A stretch of 17,003 nucleotides of DNA from Saccoglossus kowalevskii (GCF_000003605.2 NW_003138903.1:1-17003), one strand, 5' to 3'; positions 1 to 10,335 are shown, counted from the stretch's first letter. Numbers and translations are program-made. Notes: generated by a model from the letters alone, not told the origin.

Positions 1-1080
1 ACACTATACATTGTATTTCGGCCTGAACCCTCTCTATTGCAATTCCAGGAATTACACCCATATGTGCAACCATTTTCAACCTTGGTATCACCCAACCCTG
101 AAAACAAATTCTTAATACCACGCTGAAGCGTTTGGTAATAACTATTTGTACCTGCATGCTCACATAAACGAACAGATAAAACAAGTCAAAAACAGGATAG
201 ACGTTCTTAATGTATTCAAATCAGTGGTCAAAATTGTTGATGAACCCGAAAAAGGTGAATCTTAACTGTACGTAATATTCAACAGGCGGGTATTCCACGA
301 GGAGTCTTTATATACTATTGTAAAATACTTGATTTTCACTCGGAATTTATTTCCGCTATTTTCGCTGAGGGCATGATTTAGTGGGAACAAATCAAGCGAA
401 CAGACCTGTTTCCCTATATTTTGCATTCAACTCATCACAAATCAGTGGAAATAAACTCCATATAAAACAACCAAAAAGTCTTTTAACGAAAATTAACTTC
501 AACTAAAATAAAGTACTTTACAGTACTTTGCCCACCCACACACACGGTGACACCCCACACACAGTTCCGCACCCAACTACACCAAAGAATATTTTCGCAA
601 GTTGTAATCAATTGTTTTTATTCTCGTAATAATGTAATTTAAATAAATAAAAAACGTAAATTCGTAGACATGGGCAAGGTGTAAAATGTAATCAGCTATT
701 TTATTCGTCCGTAATTGGTACAATGATCTTATTTTTTGTAAGCGTATAAAGCATTTTCCACATTAAATGTCGTAATTCTTACGCAATTTCCAATATTGAT
801 TCTTAAACACAAATTATCAAATATATTATAAAAAATGTAATTAGGAAAGCTTTATCTGTAAAGTGCAAAAAAAAATTTTTTACTGTACATTTTGAACTTT
901 CATTTTATTTCCTGTAAAAACGTAAAATGCCTTTTTTATTTCCTGTAACCTGTACCAGCTATCCCCCCATAATATGAAGCCGGGCCCACATCTAGGTTTA
1001 TTTTTCTCAATGAAGATCATATAAATACCAAGACGTTTCCCTGGACAAGCTATGTACAGCGTAACTTTAATCGGGTTCAT
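1..1080. other. AT-rich non-coding stretch, no gene seen
   Basis: I see no convincing exon here on either strand; open frames are short and lack biased composition. It holds a C/A-rich low-complexity patch at about 530-575 with CACACA runs, and several AATAAA-like strings around 640-655 in AT-rich sequence. There is also an imperfect inverted repeat: the 15 bases at 342-356 match the reverse complement of 445-459 at 13 positions. None of these points to a specific gene. Confidence 0.6.
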
Positions 1081-1084
1081 AGTA

Positions 1085-1135
1085 GTCTACTTACAATGGC
1101 ATGGCACTTTGTCTTGGTCGTGAGTTCGAATCGTG
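1085..1135 (+). repeat. possible tRNA/SINE relic (B-box-like motif)
   Basis: The string GAGTTCGAATCG at 1122-1133 closely matches the RNA polymerase III B box (GGTTCGANTCC), the T-loop of tRNAs and the head of tRNA-derived SINEs. A matching A box is not clear upstream, so this is at best a decayed SINE head and could be chance. A GT microsatellite follows directly. Confidence 0.25.
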
Positions 1136-1150
1136 TGTGTGTGTGTGCGT
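1132..1150. repeat. (GT)n microsatellite
   Basis: A short GT dinucleotide run with one GC interruption, directly after the B-box-like motif. Simple repeats often grow in or next to SINE sequence, but a link here is only inferred. Confidence 0.7.
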
Positions 1151-1659
1151 GATTCTGTGACCGTAAATTGCATGTACGTACATTGATACCCATTCAACTT
1201 GTGGCGTAGCAAGTCCTGAATGGTGTCATATCGTACCATAGTCATACGTCTCTATACAAGTTGATTTAGTCATACAGTTCAAAATAAGCTCAGATGAAAA
1301 GAACACGGTGCAGTTTGTTAGGACAATGGCAATGCACTCCCCTGAAGATAAGGGCATCTTACCTTGGGTGGCCGAGGGAACTTTCAATGGTTTCAATAAT
1401 ATTAGTTTAATCCCAAACAGCACGAGCAGTTGTTATTCGACTCTATCTCGGGACTAGTTTACCGTTGATTTCACAAACTATGTTTTTTGTTATTGTCATT
1501 GATGTTTAGAATGCTCAAAATGGTGTTTAGATATCACTTTATAGCTGGGATGGGCGCGGAAGTGAAAACTAGTCTGTGCCTCAGGTAGTTTTGGCGATTT
1601 GTAATGCACAATGACGTGTTTTTCTTTAATTCTGCTCCCATGTTGTACTACATTGTGTA

Positions 1660-1725
1660 GTTAGAGGCGATGTTCTCCAGTCACCAAAGTTAAAATGATA
1701 CGACCATGGCCACTGAGCTACCTGT
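1660..1725 (-). repeat. degraded tRNA-like sequence (A box intact, B box lost)
   Basis: On the minus strand, TAGCTCAGTGG at 1710-1720 is a full match to the polymerase III A box consensus TRGCNNAGTGG. The B box expected 35-50 bases further on is replaced by a weak GGAGAACATCG string near 1670-1680. I read this as an old tRNA-derived SINE head rather than a functional tRNA gene, because no acceptor or anticodon stem can be folded. A chance match is possible. Confidence 0.35.
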
Positions 1726-2159
1726 ATCGGATTGTAACCAGGTTTAACTAGTATACCATGGGGGTTTTATTGAACACATGTTAGTATTGTGTGTCATTAA
1801 ATTGCTCACAACTATTTCAGTTCGCAGTTTTCTCAGTGACCTTGACCAATAGAGACGTACACTATCATACATCGATTGTTGACATTCCGTGCTTTTTTTC
1901 GTCACTGACTCATTGTTGCAATTTATTCTTATTTAAATTTGAATGAATATATTTATTAAACTGGCCCCAATACAATGTAACTTTGCGATCATGTGCCATT
2001 TTATTATCTTTTCTATTAGTTTGATTTGATGATCAACGCTAACGAGAGTTTGACACTACTTTTAGTTACTACAAACACGGACGCCGATCAAATACTAACG
2101 GTTTAAAAAGAAATTGACAACATGACTGGCGCCACCCATTGGTAATCGACATGGAATCT

Positions 2160-2200
2160 AGATATTACACTGATGGAATGACGTTGCTCGAAACGTCTGA
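2160..2200 (+). repeat. hairpin with hammerhead/Penelope-like wording, degraded
   Basis: CTGATGGA at 2170-2177 is followed by a perfect six-base-pair inverted repeat, GACGTT (2180-2185) with AACGTC (2192-2197) around a GCTCGA loop, and the string TCGAAACGTC. In established families, Penelope-like elements and some other retroelements carry CTGATGA...CGAAAC...GTC hammerhead ribozyme cores. Here the CTGATGA box is broken by an extra or changed G and stem II is only about two pairs. An active ribozyme is therefore unlikely; this may be a relic or coincidence. Confidence 0.25.
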
Positions 2201-3053
2201 ATATATTATACCTTAGCAAGGACTACAATTACCTACTAGCATTTTTATATCGATAATAATTATTCATAAGAACTAAAAGTCCAGCCATGTGCACAATTAA
2301 ACATACGTCACTCGTAAAGTTTTGAGGTCAAAGCTTACATGACAAAAAGAAAAGAAAACTGTGGAGTACGAAGCTATGAGAGGGGAAATGCGCAAGCTCA
2401 CCCAAACAGTCCATGTTATATGGATTCTTGCTCGCCGTGAGATTGGTGAATTCATTTTGTGATAAATGCGTCAAAGTTTATGCAGCTGGAATTACTTTCA
2501 GGTACATATAATTTGTAAGATGATAATCTTTCAAATGAATTTACGGCGCTACCCCAATTTTAACAACGTTCAAGTTGGCAAACAATTCCCAGAAATCAAC
2601 TATTTTTCACAAAAACACTTGGTTATCCGAAACCTCACAAATGCTGCAAAGACTAACAATATCTTTGGTTGACAAAAAAAATGGATGGACATCTTCAATA
2701 GCCTGTGTTTTAGCATGCCCCAAATATTGCTTCCGGTGAGATGGTCAGACCGTATATGCGCCGTATATCAAAAACAAGGCCGTGGTACGCGTATCTGGGT
2801 ACCATACGAGTATATGCACATCGCTGACAAATACTTCTACATTTTAGGCGGTAGGTGAATGGTCGAGATGAGACGGAGTGAGTAAAAGATATGATCATAT
2901 TAGATTCCAATGGCCTCTTTATACCTACCGTGGTCACTAAATTTATAGTTAATATTGTTTTCATCCTAAAACTTATATCCCACAGAACACGTTTTATACT
3001 CCGTCTCTGTATGTTTATACTACCCCGACGATATGTTATCAGTACTTCCGGTA

Positions 3054-3069
3054 CACGCAATGTTGCGTG
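3054..3069. repeat. short perfect inverted repeat
   Basis: CACGCAA (3054-3060) and TTGCGTG (3063-3069) are exact reverse complements separated by two bases. The function is unknown and no gene is adjacent. Confidence 0.6.
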
Positions 3070-3850
3070 AAATATACACTAATCCCTTTTTGTCATTTGT
3101 TCGGCAATTTATGAGCCATTTTCCTCCTTCAAAAATAAATAGCGATTTGTTTTAACAGGTTTTAGGTTGGTTTTCAAAAAAATAATTTCAGCTAAAGATA
3201 AAATGTAAATAACTTCATTACAGAGACACAATGATTCTATTTTTCGGCCCGGGTACTGTGATGATTTATTTTGCGACTTTATAATTTTCTATACTGGTGT
3301 GCGTATAGCTACTACACTTAGAGATGTAATGTAACTTTAGTGAGTGGGATTTACGCCACCGACTTCTAAATGTATCCAGTGAAATAAGGTGCAGTTCATT
3401 TCATCGAATGCCTATTTCGTCGAAAGTTGAATATATAATTATTTAAGAATCCAATTATCATCAAACGTGGCATTGATTGATGAAGATACCGCGTGCAATT
3501 GACGTAATACTCATCTATTTGGATATTCACTGGAATACATACTAAATATATGTGTTTCCTATGACGTAGCATTATAACACATGGGGTAAGTAAGATTTAC
3601 ACAAGATATCGCGGGCTGACATCCCTACACTGTATCGAAATACACTTGTATGACGGAGGTGTGGCATGTTCCGATAATAGGTAATATGTGCAGTGCACAC
3701 CCGACACGTTAACCACATGGCTGCACCTCTCAAAAATACGGAAACTAGTACCCGAACACACACTAAGTCCGCCAATGTTCAATGATGCTCGGTGATCATT
3801 CCTGCCCCCCCCTTTTACAAGACATCATCGGGAATTCATTTTTTTTTGTC

Positions 3851-3874
3851 AGACCAAAATACGGAATTTGGTCT
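3851..3874. repeat. perfect 8-bp hairpin
   Basis: AGACCAAA (3851-3858) pairs exactly with TTTGGTCT (3867-3874) across an eight-base loop. It lies in AT-rich non-coding sequence with no gene nearby. It could be the tip of a decayed foldback element or chance. Confidence 0.55.
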
Positions 3875-4231
3875 AACTTTTGTCACAGTCCAAAATTTAT
3901 AACAAATGTTAGATATTTCAATAAAAAAGAACGTGAATCATGGTGTTATTGAAGTTATTAAAGAATTCGAGCCACACATATTATACCCGCCCCAATGTAT
4001 AGCTGTCAAGTCCTAGTAAGGTAAGTGTGATGATAGAAAAAAAGAAAGAAATAATTTAATTCATAATTCCAGCAAACACGAGTTGCCCATAATAATTGTT
4101 GTTAATATGATTTGTACAATAAAACACGTTATAGGAGAAAACATAATTTGTGAGTCATTTGGTAGCAATACGTCATTTCTTTAATCCGCGCTTTCTGGTG
4201 ACAGGGCGCTTCTCTGACATCAGCATGATGT

Positions 4232-4245
4232 ACTAGTATACTAGT
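4232..4245. repeat. 14-bp perfect palindrome
   Basis: ACTAGTATACTAGT reads the same on both strands. It is isolated in non-coding sequence; no role is evident. Confidence 0.6.
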
Positions 4246-5177
4246 GACGGCGATGTCATTTAATTCGACCAGAAATAATTTTGCAGATCAAAACGATATC
4301 GACGGTTTAAGCAACCTTTGCAAAGTCAAAGGAGCGCTTTGTCGCTATAGGATGTGGTGTAGAATAGAAACGGTTATTCCATTGCCTAAAGTGACAGCCA
4401 GCAGCCGCCCCCGCCACCCCATGTAAGACATTAGAACTCACTTTGGATTAGCTGGACGAGATAAAGAGAACTCTGTTCAATGTAGTGGAATGTTTCCAAA
4501 GAATACAGTTTAAATTATGTATTCTATTAAACTAAAAAGAAACTATGTCAATCCTGTGCGTTTTAGACATTCATACAATTGTATACATACACATTTAGTA
4601 ATACTATTCAAGTTTGAAAAAAAGCGTCAACAAAAACATTCCAATACATGTGTACGTAAAACATATTATAACTACCACCCTACCACGACTCCATTTTCAA
4701 ATGGTCAAATGATTTCTTGTATGTGTGATTTAGTTGACTGACTTTTATTACGCACTCACATTGTACCCACCAACATAACTGGGGTTGTATTGGGTTATGG
4801 GTCACCATTAATTGGATACTCGGTGGCTCAAATCTGTAAAACTGATGGGAATGGGCGGCGCTACGAACTGAAGTCCGCTTCCGGGTATCTTTTGTGGGTT
4901 TTATATATTAGTACAAACTTCAAAACAATTGACTGTGTTTTTCTTTCACGTGTACATCTTTATACGACAAGGAACGATTTTGCTGGAGAAATAGATGTCA
5001 CCTCGCTTTTACAAAATCAGATCAGTTTGTGTGTATGTGTATACCACATGTATTTATACTAAACAGGATCCGACCATACCGCACTGATATATGGGAGCTC
5101 AAATGGTTACGGAGTATGAATACACTCCTCGCAGGAATTACATTACCAAGAGGAACAATTATATAATTACAACAAAA

Positions 5178-5199
5178 TATTCGGATCACTATCCGAATA
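5178..5199. repeat. perfect 9-bp hairpin with CACT loop
   Basis: TATTCGGAT (5178-5186) pairs exactly with ATCCGAATA (5191-5199) around a four-base loop. A 12-base palindrome AATTATATAATT lies just upstream at 5157-5168. The stem is longer than expected for random short foldbacks but has no associated gene or T-tract terminator pattern. Confidence 0.6.
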
Positions 5200-5815
5200 G
5201 TGTAGCATTGTATATCATGTACTATAAGTATTATTGGCGGAATGGACGTGTTCAACAAAACATCTAAACCGAACAGCTATGAAAATTGTTGGATTTACAG
5301 ACCAGTTAATTTTGTACACGCAAGCTTATGGTGGGAGGAAATAAAGTTCATTGTTTCGGGGAGTGTTTCCTTTTTAGGCAAGGGTCAGATAGAGTCTAGA
5401 CAGGGGTGTGGCAGCTGCGTACGACTAGTCAACCGTTTTTCAAATTTTCATTCAACCAACTCTTACTTATTTGCATAAAGGCAGGTGTCACATGACAAAG
5501 GGTGTGAGAACACCTGCGTAATAGCGACAATGTTATTGTGTTATAAAAGAAAAGTTGATATGAAAAAAAATAAATATCCGATGTCTCGCCCCCTCGACGG
5601 AACGCACGACATTCACTAGCAAAATTTGTTTCACATTTATGTCAGAGATAAACATGTCCAGGGCGTGGTTGTATTCACTGGGGTGGAATGGGATGGAATG
5701 TGGCGTTGGTTACATTAACTGAATTGTATTGGTTTTATAGTGAACGAATTTTGGACAAATATGAAATATATAAAGTCGATTTCCGGTCACACCATTTTCT
5801 TCAGTCAGTTTTAAT

Positions 5816-5826
5816 CCCCCCCCCCC
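5816..5826. repeat. poly-C run
   Basis: Eleven consecutive C bases on the + strand. A mononucleotide tract of this kind is prone to sequencing and length error. Confidence 0.8.
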
Positions 5827-7280
5827 AAATTCTCACTTCGCGGAGAAAAAAAGTAATGTACGAAAAAAGTAACTTCGGCAGCATATTATCTCTATGTGCT
5901 GCCTTTTAAGTCACACAAACACTTCTCGCGCGAATACCAGCCAATGGTCCGCATCATGGTGAAATATACTCACGAACGACGCGGTCCTGTACGTTATCTA
6001 ATTATTACCAGTGATTCATTTGCAATATATCTTGGTATGCGCCTTGTCTAAAAAAAAAATCGCGGTCATATTGTTATGCTATACACGGGAACCACTCCCA
6101 ACGAGCAAATGTACTTCAGAAGTATCGCCACTGGCTGTCCGACAATTCAATAGCGTTTTACATATCAATGAAGAAAACACCTCCCGGCAAGGGACGCCAC
6201 GCATGTCGACGTCAATACTATTTGGTCTATTCGCAGTCAACGTTCGGAGCAGTTGAGATTCAAACCGCCACAAAGACCATAACCGTATTGGCATTTCTGC
6301 CGGTACTAACGTCGTGGCGACAAGGGAGAGAGGGAATATTGTTCTAACAACCTGGTAAGTTTATATTTTTCACATGTACGTAATCGAGGTGCTTTTCTTG
6401 AGTAGCTCTTCCGAACTCGCACACCATGCAGTATACATAATCTATGATGATATACATACGTATTGTATTAAGTCACGTGTCAGAATATTAAGCCATTATC
6501 TGTGTCATGTATTTGATTATGGAGCTGATATAAATATGAATATAAATGAAAATGAATGATATCATTGGATAAACATCATTGAGTGGTATATTGACCTCAA
6601 GCATTTCAGGGTCACGAGTTATAATGTATGCGGGTCATGTTTTATGCGCTATTTTAGTTGGCACTCACAAAGTTTAGACACTGCACTGCACAGGGTCGTT
6701 AAGTTGGTAATGTATGTCTTCGACTATGATGTGTATCTCAGTACAACAGTAGAACGTTTAATTTTGCATCGCTCGTACGCATTGGACTTTCGTTTTCAAC
6801 TGAGTCGCCGCCGTGGTTCACACCAAAAACAGGTCGAAACAGCGGGAATGTCGAGGGTCATTACAAACGACCCATCTCTATCACGTTATGGAATTTAGCG
6901 ACCTCACGCTGTCTTGGTACCTGGTTATTAGATGCGAATGGATTCTTTATTTTAGAAGACAAATAGTCTTTGTATTCAAAACATTCTCGCGTACACTGGT
7001 CGAGAATGCAATGTTTCAACACGTCATTGACGGGAGGACAGTGCGGAAAGATTTACAATCAGTATAAACCAATGAAGCATAAGGTGACGTCATTGACAGG
7101 TATTCACTGTTCATATAATTACTTGGTAGCGACACTATAACGATATCTGCTATGACAACTACATGCTTAGAAGCAAGTGATTGTCTATGTATTATTAGTA
7201 TCTTTATTTCTTTGCTAGTAATGTCATCATTCCGACCAATTAACTAGGTGTCCATTCACGCATGCACGAGCATGTCGTCT

Positions 7281-7320
7281 TATCACTCGTTTGATATATT
7301 GAGAAACTCTTCGAGTGATA
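7281..7320. repeat. 9-bp inverted repeat, 22-base spacer
   Basis: TATCACTCG (7281-7289) is the exact reverse complement of CGAGTGATA (7312-7320). It sits about 460 bases upstream of the TATA box candidate. It could be a regulatory element or a foldback relic, but nothing in the sequence decides. Confidence 0.5.
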
Positions 7321-7564
7321 TAGTACTGGCATACTGTAACAGAAGGGGAGAGGAATATATTGTTTTATTGCTTTCAGTGATTTAATCGAAAGATAAATTG
7401 TTTCAAACTGAAAACTTATAGGTAAATGGGTTGTCGTGTTAAAAAGGGCTCTTATATTGTTAGTATTGCGTCATGTTTACTACATTTCTGTGTATTTGGA
7501 TGACCATATTCCTATATTCTGCGTCTAAATACGCGTGCGATATAATTACCTATTGTTATTTTTA

Positions 7565-7579
7565 GACCGGAAAACGGTC
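7565..7579. repeat. GACCG/CGGTC hairpin in CpG-containing patch
   Basis: GACCG (7565-7569) pairs with CGGTC (7575-7579) around GAAAA. The surrounding 7565-7735 sequence is richer in G, C and CpG than most of the window, as expected near an animal promoter, and it lies just upstream of the TATA box candidate. Confidence 0.45.
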
Positions 7580-7744
7580 CGGAAGAATAAAAACATAAAT
7601 CGGGAGTGGGGACATGTTGTTTGTTTACTGTTGCGATGGCGACCGGGTTACTCCTTTGTTTTTTGTTCCGATGAATTTCACTTTTTTTTCGTACACAATT
7701 GAGTGAGTCATGCTTCCGGTGGGACGGAGGGCGCAGTTTCTTTT

Positions 7745-7780
7745 TATATATAAAAGTGTGGCATATTACCAGTGCCATTT
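7745..7780 (+). promoter_or_regulatory. candidate RNA polymerase II core promoter (TATA box plus initiator)
   Basis: TATATATAAAAG at 7745-7756 is a strong TATA box. GCCATT at 7774-7779 fits the metazoan initiator consensus BBCABW with the start A at 7777, and that A is 28 bases downstream of TATAAAAG, which is the standard TATA-to-start spacing. A locally CpG-containing region lies upstream, and a consensus splice donor lies 24 bases downstream of the predicted start. The three elements in correct order and spacing are what make the call. Linkage to the gene starting in the exon at 13244 is inferred, because that exon begins with a splice acceptor and so needs an upstream 5' exon. Confidence 0.45.
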
Positions 7781-7800
7781 AATGAACTAGGTCCGTTCAG
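7777..7800 (+). other. candidate short non-coding first exon
   Basis: Predicted to run from the initiator A to CAG at 7798-7800, directly before GTGAGTCAGT, a consensus 5' splice site. It contains a minimal upstream open frame, ATG-AAC-TAG at 7782-7790. If joined to the acceptor ending at 13243, the 5' untranslated region would be 24 + 21 bases before the start codon. At 24 bases it is short for an exon but acceptable for a TATA-driven first exon. The alternative is that this promoter and donor belong to another transcript. RNA reads across 7800/13244 would decide. Confidence 0.35.
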
Positions 7801-8118
7801 GTGAGTCAGTGACAATCTTATGTAAACACTCATTCGTGTATAATGCCCCACTTTACCTTACCTTCAGTAGACCTGGTTGGTCACCAGTACCAATATGACA
7901 TTTTTTCTCGAATCTGCTTAAGGTATTTAAACACTATTCCTGTAGAAACCTTTTTTGCCAACGTGTTCACTGAAAAAGAAGTAAATGTACAAACACATCG
8001 TGCTCAGTTTAAAGCTTTTCTTTGATGGTGTCATTTTAACATACAGTTTCGGCCAAGTAGAGTAGTCGGGCTGTTTACAATGAAATCGCGTAACGGCATC
8101 GTGTTTTAGTGAGTAACG

Positions 8119-8185
8119 GATTACGTGTAATCAACACGGGCAGTCGAGTGTCTACATGTTAACCCTTCCATTCTTTACACGTAAT
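8119..8185. repeat. palindrome plus distant inverted partner
   Basis: GATTACGTGTAATC at 8119-8132 is a hairpin of six-base arms. Its core ATTACGTGTAA (8120-8130) is also the exact reverse complement of TTACACGTAAT at 8175-8185, giving 11-base arms with a 44-base spacer. The two possible foldings compete. No function can be assigned. Confidence 0.5.
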
Positions 8186-8719
8186 TACCGCTGTTAATTC
8201 TAACTCGTATTAATTTAACCCATTGTAGAATACCGTTATATATATTATTATTATTTTATTCAGAAAAATGGTAAGATTTGGCTTTATTTTGAAATATTAT
8301 TAAATTGCTAGGGGCTGTGGTGATAAAACCATACGAACTTGAAGTCATATATAATAACAATTTACAAACTTTTTAATTTTGTTGTTATATTTGCATGGTT
8401 GTATTTTGTACTCGGTTAGCAGCTCAATGTCCGAGTTTCACCTCCCCACGGATTCCAGTGCAAACGTTTATAACCCTCATTATTAAAGTGGACCAAACGC
8501 CATGGCAACCGTCTCTCGCTCCTATAATGGTATAGTGCAAGAGAAAAAACAAGGATCAACAATCAACTCGTGCTTTTTGCACTGATGATTGGAACCTACA
8601 AAATGCGGTTTCATTAAAAGCTATTGGACTATAACGGTAAACAATAGGAAAGGTAGTCACACCCGTGCAGTTTATCGAGGCAATATTTACTTCGGATGAA
8701 CGACTAGTGCAACCGTTAA

Positions 8720-8965
8720 GCGTGTTTATTTTCTGACTTGACTATTTCACCGCTATTTTGTCACTCAGATATTTGGATTCAGTTTCCAATTTTCAGTGTA
8801 TTCTACATCTGAGGACCTAGATTGCTGGTCAATACTTTTCTATATCCAATTTATAAATGTAGTTTAACATCACCCTCAAAATGAACGCATGTTAAATAAA
8901 ACTGGTCTATGTTCCAGATCCATGCATATGCAAATACGTAGTTGCGTGGGTTCAAAACACATATA
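8720..8965 (+). repeat. diverged duplicated segment A, copy 1
   Basis: This aligns by eye, with substitutions and small gaps, to 10405-10660. Shared anchors in the same order are TTATTTTCTGACTT, GTATTCTAMATCTGA, TTTATAAAYGYAGTTT, the exact 17-mer CATGCATATGCAAATAC (8921-8937 here), then GTTGCRTGG, TTCAAAAC and ACATATAAA. The exact 17-mer contains the octamer ATGCAAAT. I did not compute identity. It could be an unclassified interspersed repeat or a tandem duplication inside the intron. Confidence 0.6.
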
Positions 8966-8969
8966 AAGG

Positions 8970-9310
8970 ATATCATTGAACAAGTTGAACGTAATAGTTT
9001 TTAGGGGTGGACCATTTGAACTTTTGCTGGAGGGTAGTGTCATTGGTTATACTATGGAGTGATCTCTCCCCCCGTTTTTTTGGAAGGAATGCAAAGATTG
9101 CTTCTTCAGTTTTTACAATTAACAATACAAGCACGACAGCACAACCGACTATGCACGGTTACTTTTAGTAACCGTGGACTATGTATAAACATTTTAACAG
9201 TTTTAGAATTCTATCCCATAATTTCAAACCGCTCAACCATGTCAAATGTGGTTGTCTATTTCACACCACCCTTTGTACAAGTCATTAGGTTTTAAATCTA
9301 TTTAGTTTAT
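8970..9310 (+). repeat. extra segment in duplication copy 1, with strong hairpin
   Basis: About 340 bases lie between blocks A and B in copy 1, whereas only about 20-50 bases separate them in copy 2. It is therefore an insertion here or a deletion there. It contains a perfect 10-bp hairpin, CACGGTTACT (9154-9163) with AGTAACCGTG (9167-9176) around TTT. I see no terminal inverted repeats at the edges that would name a transposon. Confidence 0.4.
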
Positions 9311-9420
9311 ACAACTTACATCATTTATAGGGTATTGCATGTTCGGTTGCTACAACCGAAATAAATATTTATATCAACAACACGTGCTGTTATAGCAACT
9401 GATGATAAATTAAAATCTAA
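9310..9420 (+). repeat. diverged duplicated segment B, copy 1
   Basis: This aligns to 10680-10765 through the shared ATTTATAG, AACAACACGTGYTGTT and TATAGCAACT strings. The E-box-centred AACAACACGTGCTGTT at 9376-9391 is one base off a perfect palindrome. It also carries a perfect 8-bp hairpin, TTCGGTTG (9342-9349) with CAACCGAA (9353-9360) around CTA, which is missing from copy 2. Confidence 0.55.
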
Positions 9421-9451
9421 GTGTACTAGTTACATTCCCTTTCTTATCTGT

Positions 9452-9700
9452 GATTACTTTATACAACTTAAATGTACACATTTATGAATGATCAAAACTA
9501 TTCCCCCAAATGATGCGAAATTATTCCCAGTGACCGACTTTTTGAAATACAAAGGACAATGTGAACTAGTTTCATTTTTTTTAAATAAACCTCAATTTTA
9601 AGTTTTTCAACAGTTTTTCCAATTCAAAATGGTGCCCACAAGAGGGTACATCGCTACGGGAATGTGATCGTTTACATGCTAACTGTCATCTGTTATGAAC
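9452..9700 (+). repeat. diverged duplicated segment C, copy 1
   Basis: This aligns to 12082-12336. Shared anchors in order are ACAACTTAAATGTA, TTATTCC, GACTG/GACCG then CTTCTTGAAAT or TTTTTGAAATAC, AATAAACCTCA, TTCAAAAT and GCTACGGGAA. The order and spacing are well kept while many bases differ, which suggests an old duplication with no open frame preserved in either copy. Confidence 0.6.
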
Positions 9701-10059
9701 AATATTCAGTCAAATGCAATAGCAACTGCACTCTCGTAACTATGACGTTGTGAAAGAAGGAAATTGTTTATTTATACACCGATGATAGTAATCCTATGCA
9801 TCCATTAAAATCGATGGTATCTATGTTAAACGAGACCATAATACGGCAATACTCTCTCACGTGATAGTCGATAGTCGCGCCAGTGTATTTTTTTTAAATG
9901 ACTGTGCCAGGCGACAGTTACGGACATTGAGTGTCACTGTTGTCTCTCTTGACTGTATGTGCAAATTGCAAGTGCTAGTGACGACACATTGTGCATTTTG
10001 CCACAGAAGTCATATTCATGTTTGGGACTACATGACAGGGCTGTGTGGCCATCTCTCTA

Positions 10060-10335
10060 TCAAATGGCAATTTGTAATGCGCTATCCTGGTGTCAACACA
10101 CTCACCCGGTCGATCACAAGCACCTGCGGACCTTGACCAAGGTTCCCCCAAAGTCGCATTCGTTAGTGAATGAATCTCGGCCAGTGGAATTGGCCTGCCC
10201 ATTGAGTCTGTGGCACACTCGCCCAGGGTAGAGGTCGACCCTTTGATGTTCAGCCTAATGTAGGATTTGAACTTGGGTCTACCGATCATGAGTCTGGTGC
10301 GACAACCACTATGCTACCATTGACCGATCGCCGAA
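10060..10335 (-). mobile_element. tRNA-derived SINE (minus strand)
   Basis: On the minus strand the element starts near 10331 with a tRNA-like head. The A box TAGCATAGTGG (10306-10316) matches TRGCNNAGTGG fully, and about 30 bases later the B box-like AAGTTCAAATCC (10263-10274) follows a GGTAGACCC stretch. The body continues to a TGACACCAGGATAGCGC string near 10079-10097. SINEs are non-autonomous retroelements transcribed by polymerase III and mobilised by LINE proteins. I cannot assign a named family, the 3' end is approximate and no clear target site duplication was found. The open frames overlapping it are incidental. Confidence 0.65.

Larger units (their letters stand above)
1740..7740. 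other. long non-coding stretch without a supported gene
   Basis: About 6 kb in which open frames are short, on both strands, and without the composition of protein. The longest (116 codons, minus strand, 2710-3060) is rich in Arg/Ile/Ser and shows no domain or repeat. The stretch contains several perfect short inverted repeats (listed separately), an 11-base C run at 5816-5826 and a C run near 3806. Two isolated donor-like strings also occur, AAG|GTAAGTG at 4021 and CTG|GTAAGTT at 6354. Without a matching upstream promoter or open exon I do not call these exons. Confidence 0.55.

Noticed and set aside
2710-3060. 116-codon minus-strand open frame
   Set aside because: No domain, no compositional bias of protein and no splice or promoter context. 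The length is possible by chance in 17 kb.
4021-4027. AAG|GTAAGTG as donor of the gene's first exon
   Set aside because: It is a good donor string, but no TATA/initiator arrangement is at the right distance. The 7745-7801 set is more complete. It is kept only as an alternative.
7512-7778. 88-codon minus-strand open frame over the CpG-containing patch
   Set aside because: It overlaps the TATA/initiator candidate, is Lys/Arg/Ser-rich without a recognisable domain, and its composition follows the local base content.
9861-10289. Open frames of 90-104 codons around 10 kb on both strands
   Set aside because: They overlap the tRNA-derived SINE, whose higher GC content lengthens chance frames.
10263-10331. 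Functional tRNA gene on the minus strand
   Set aside because: A and B boxes are present, but acceptor and anticodon stems do not pair and a SINE body follows. It is a SINE head.
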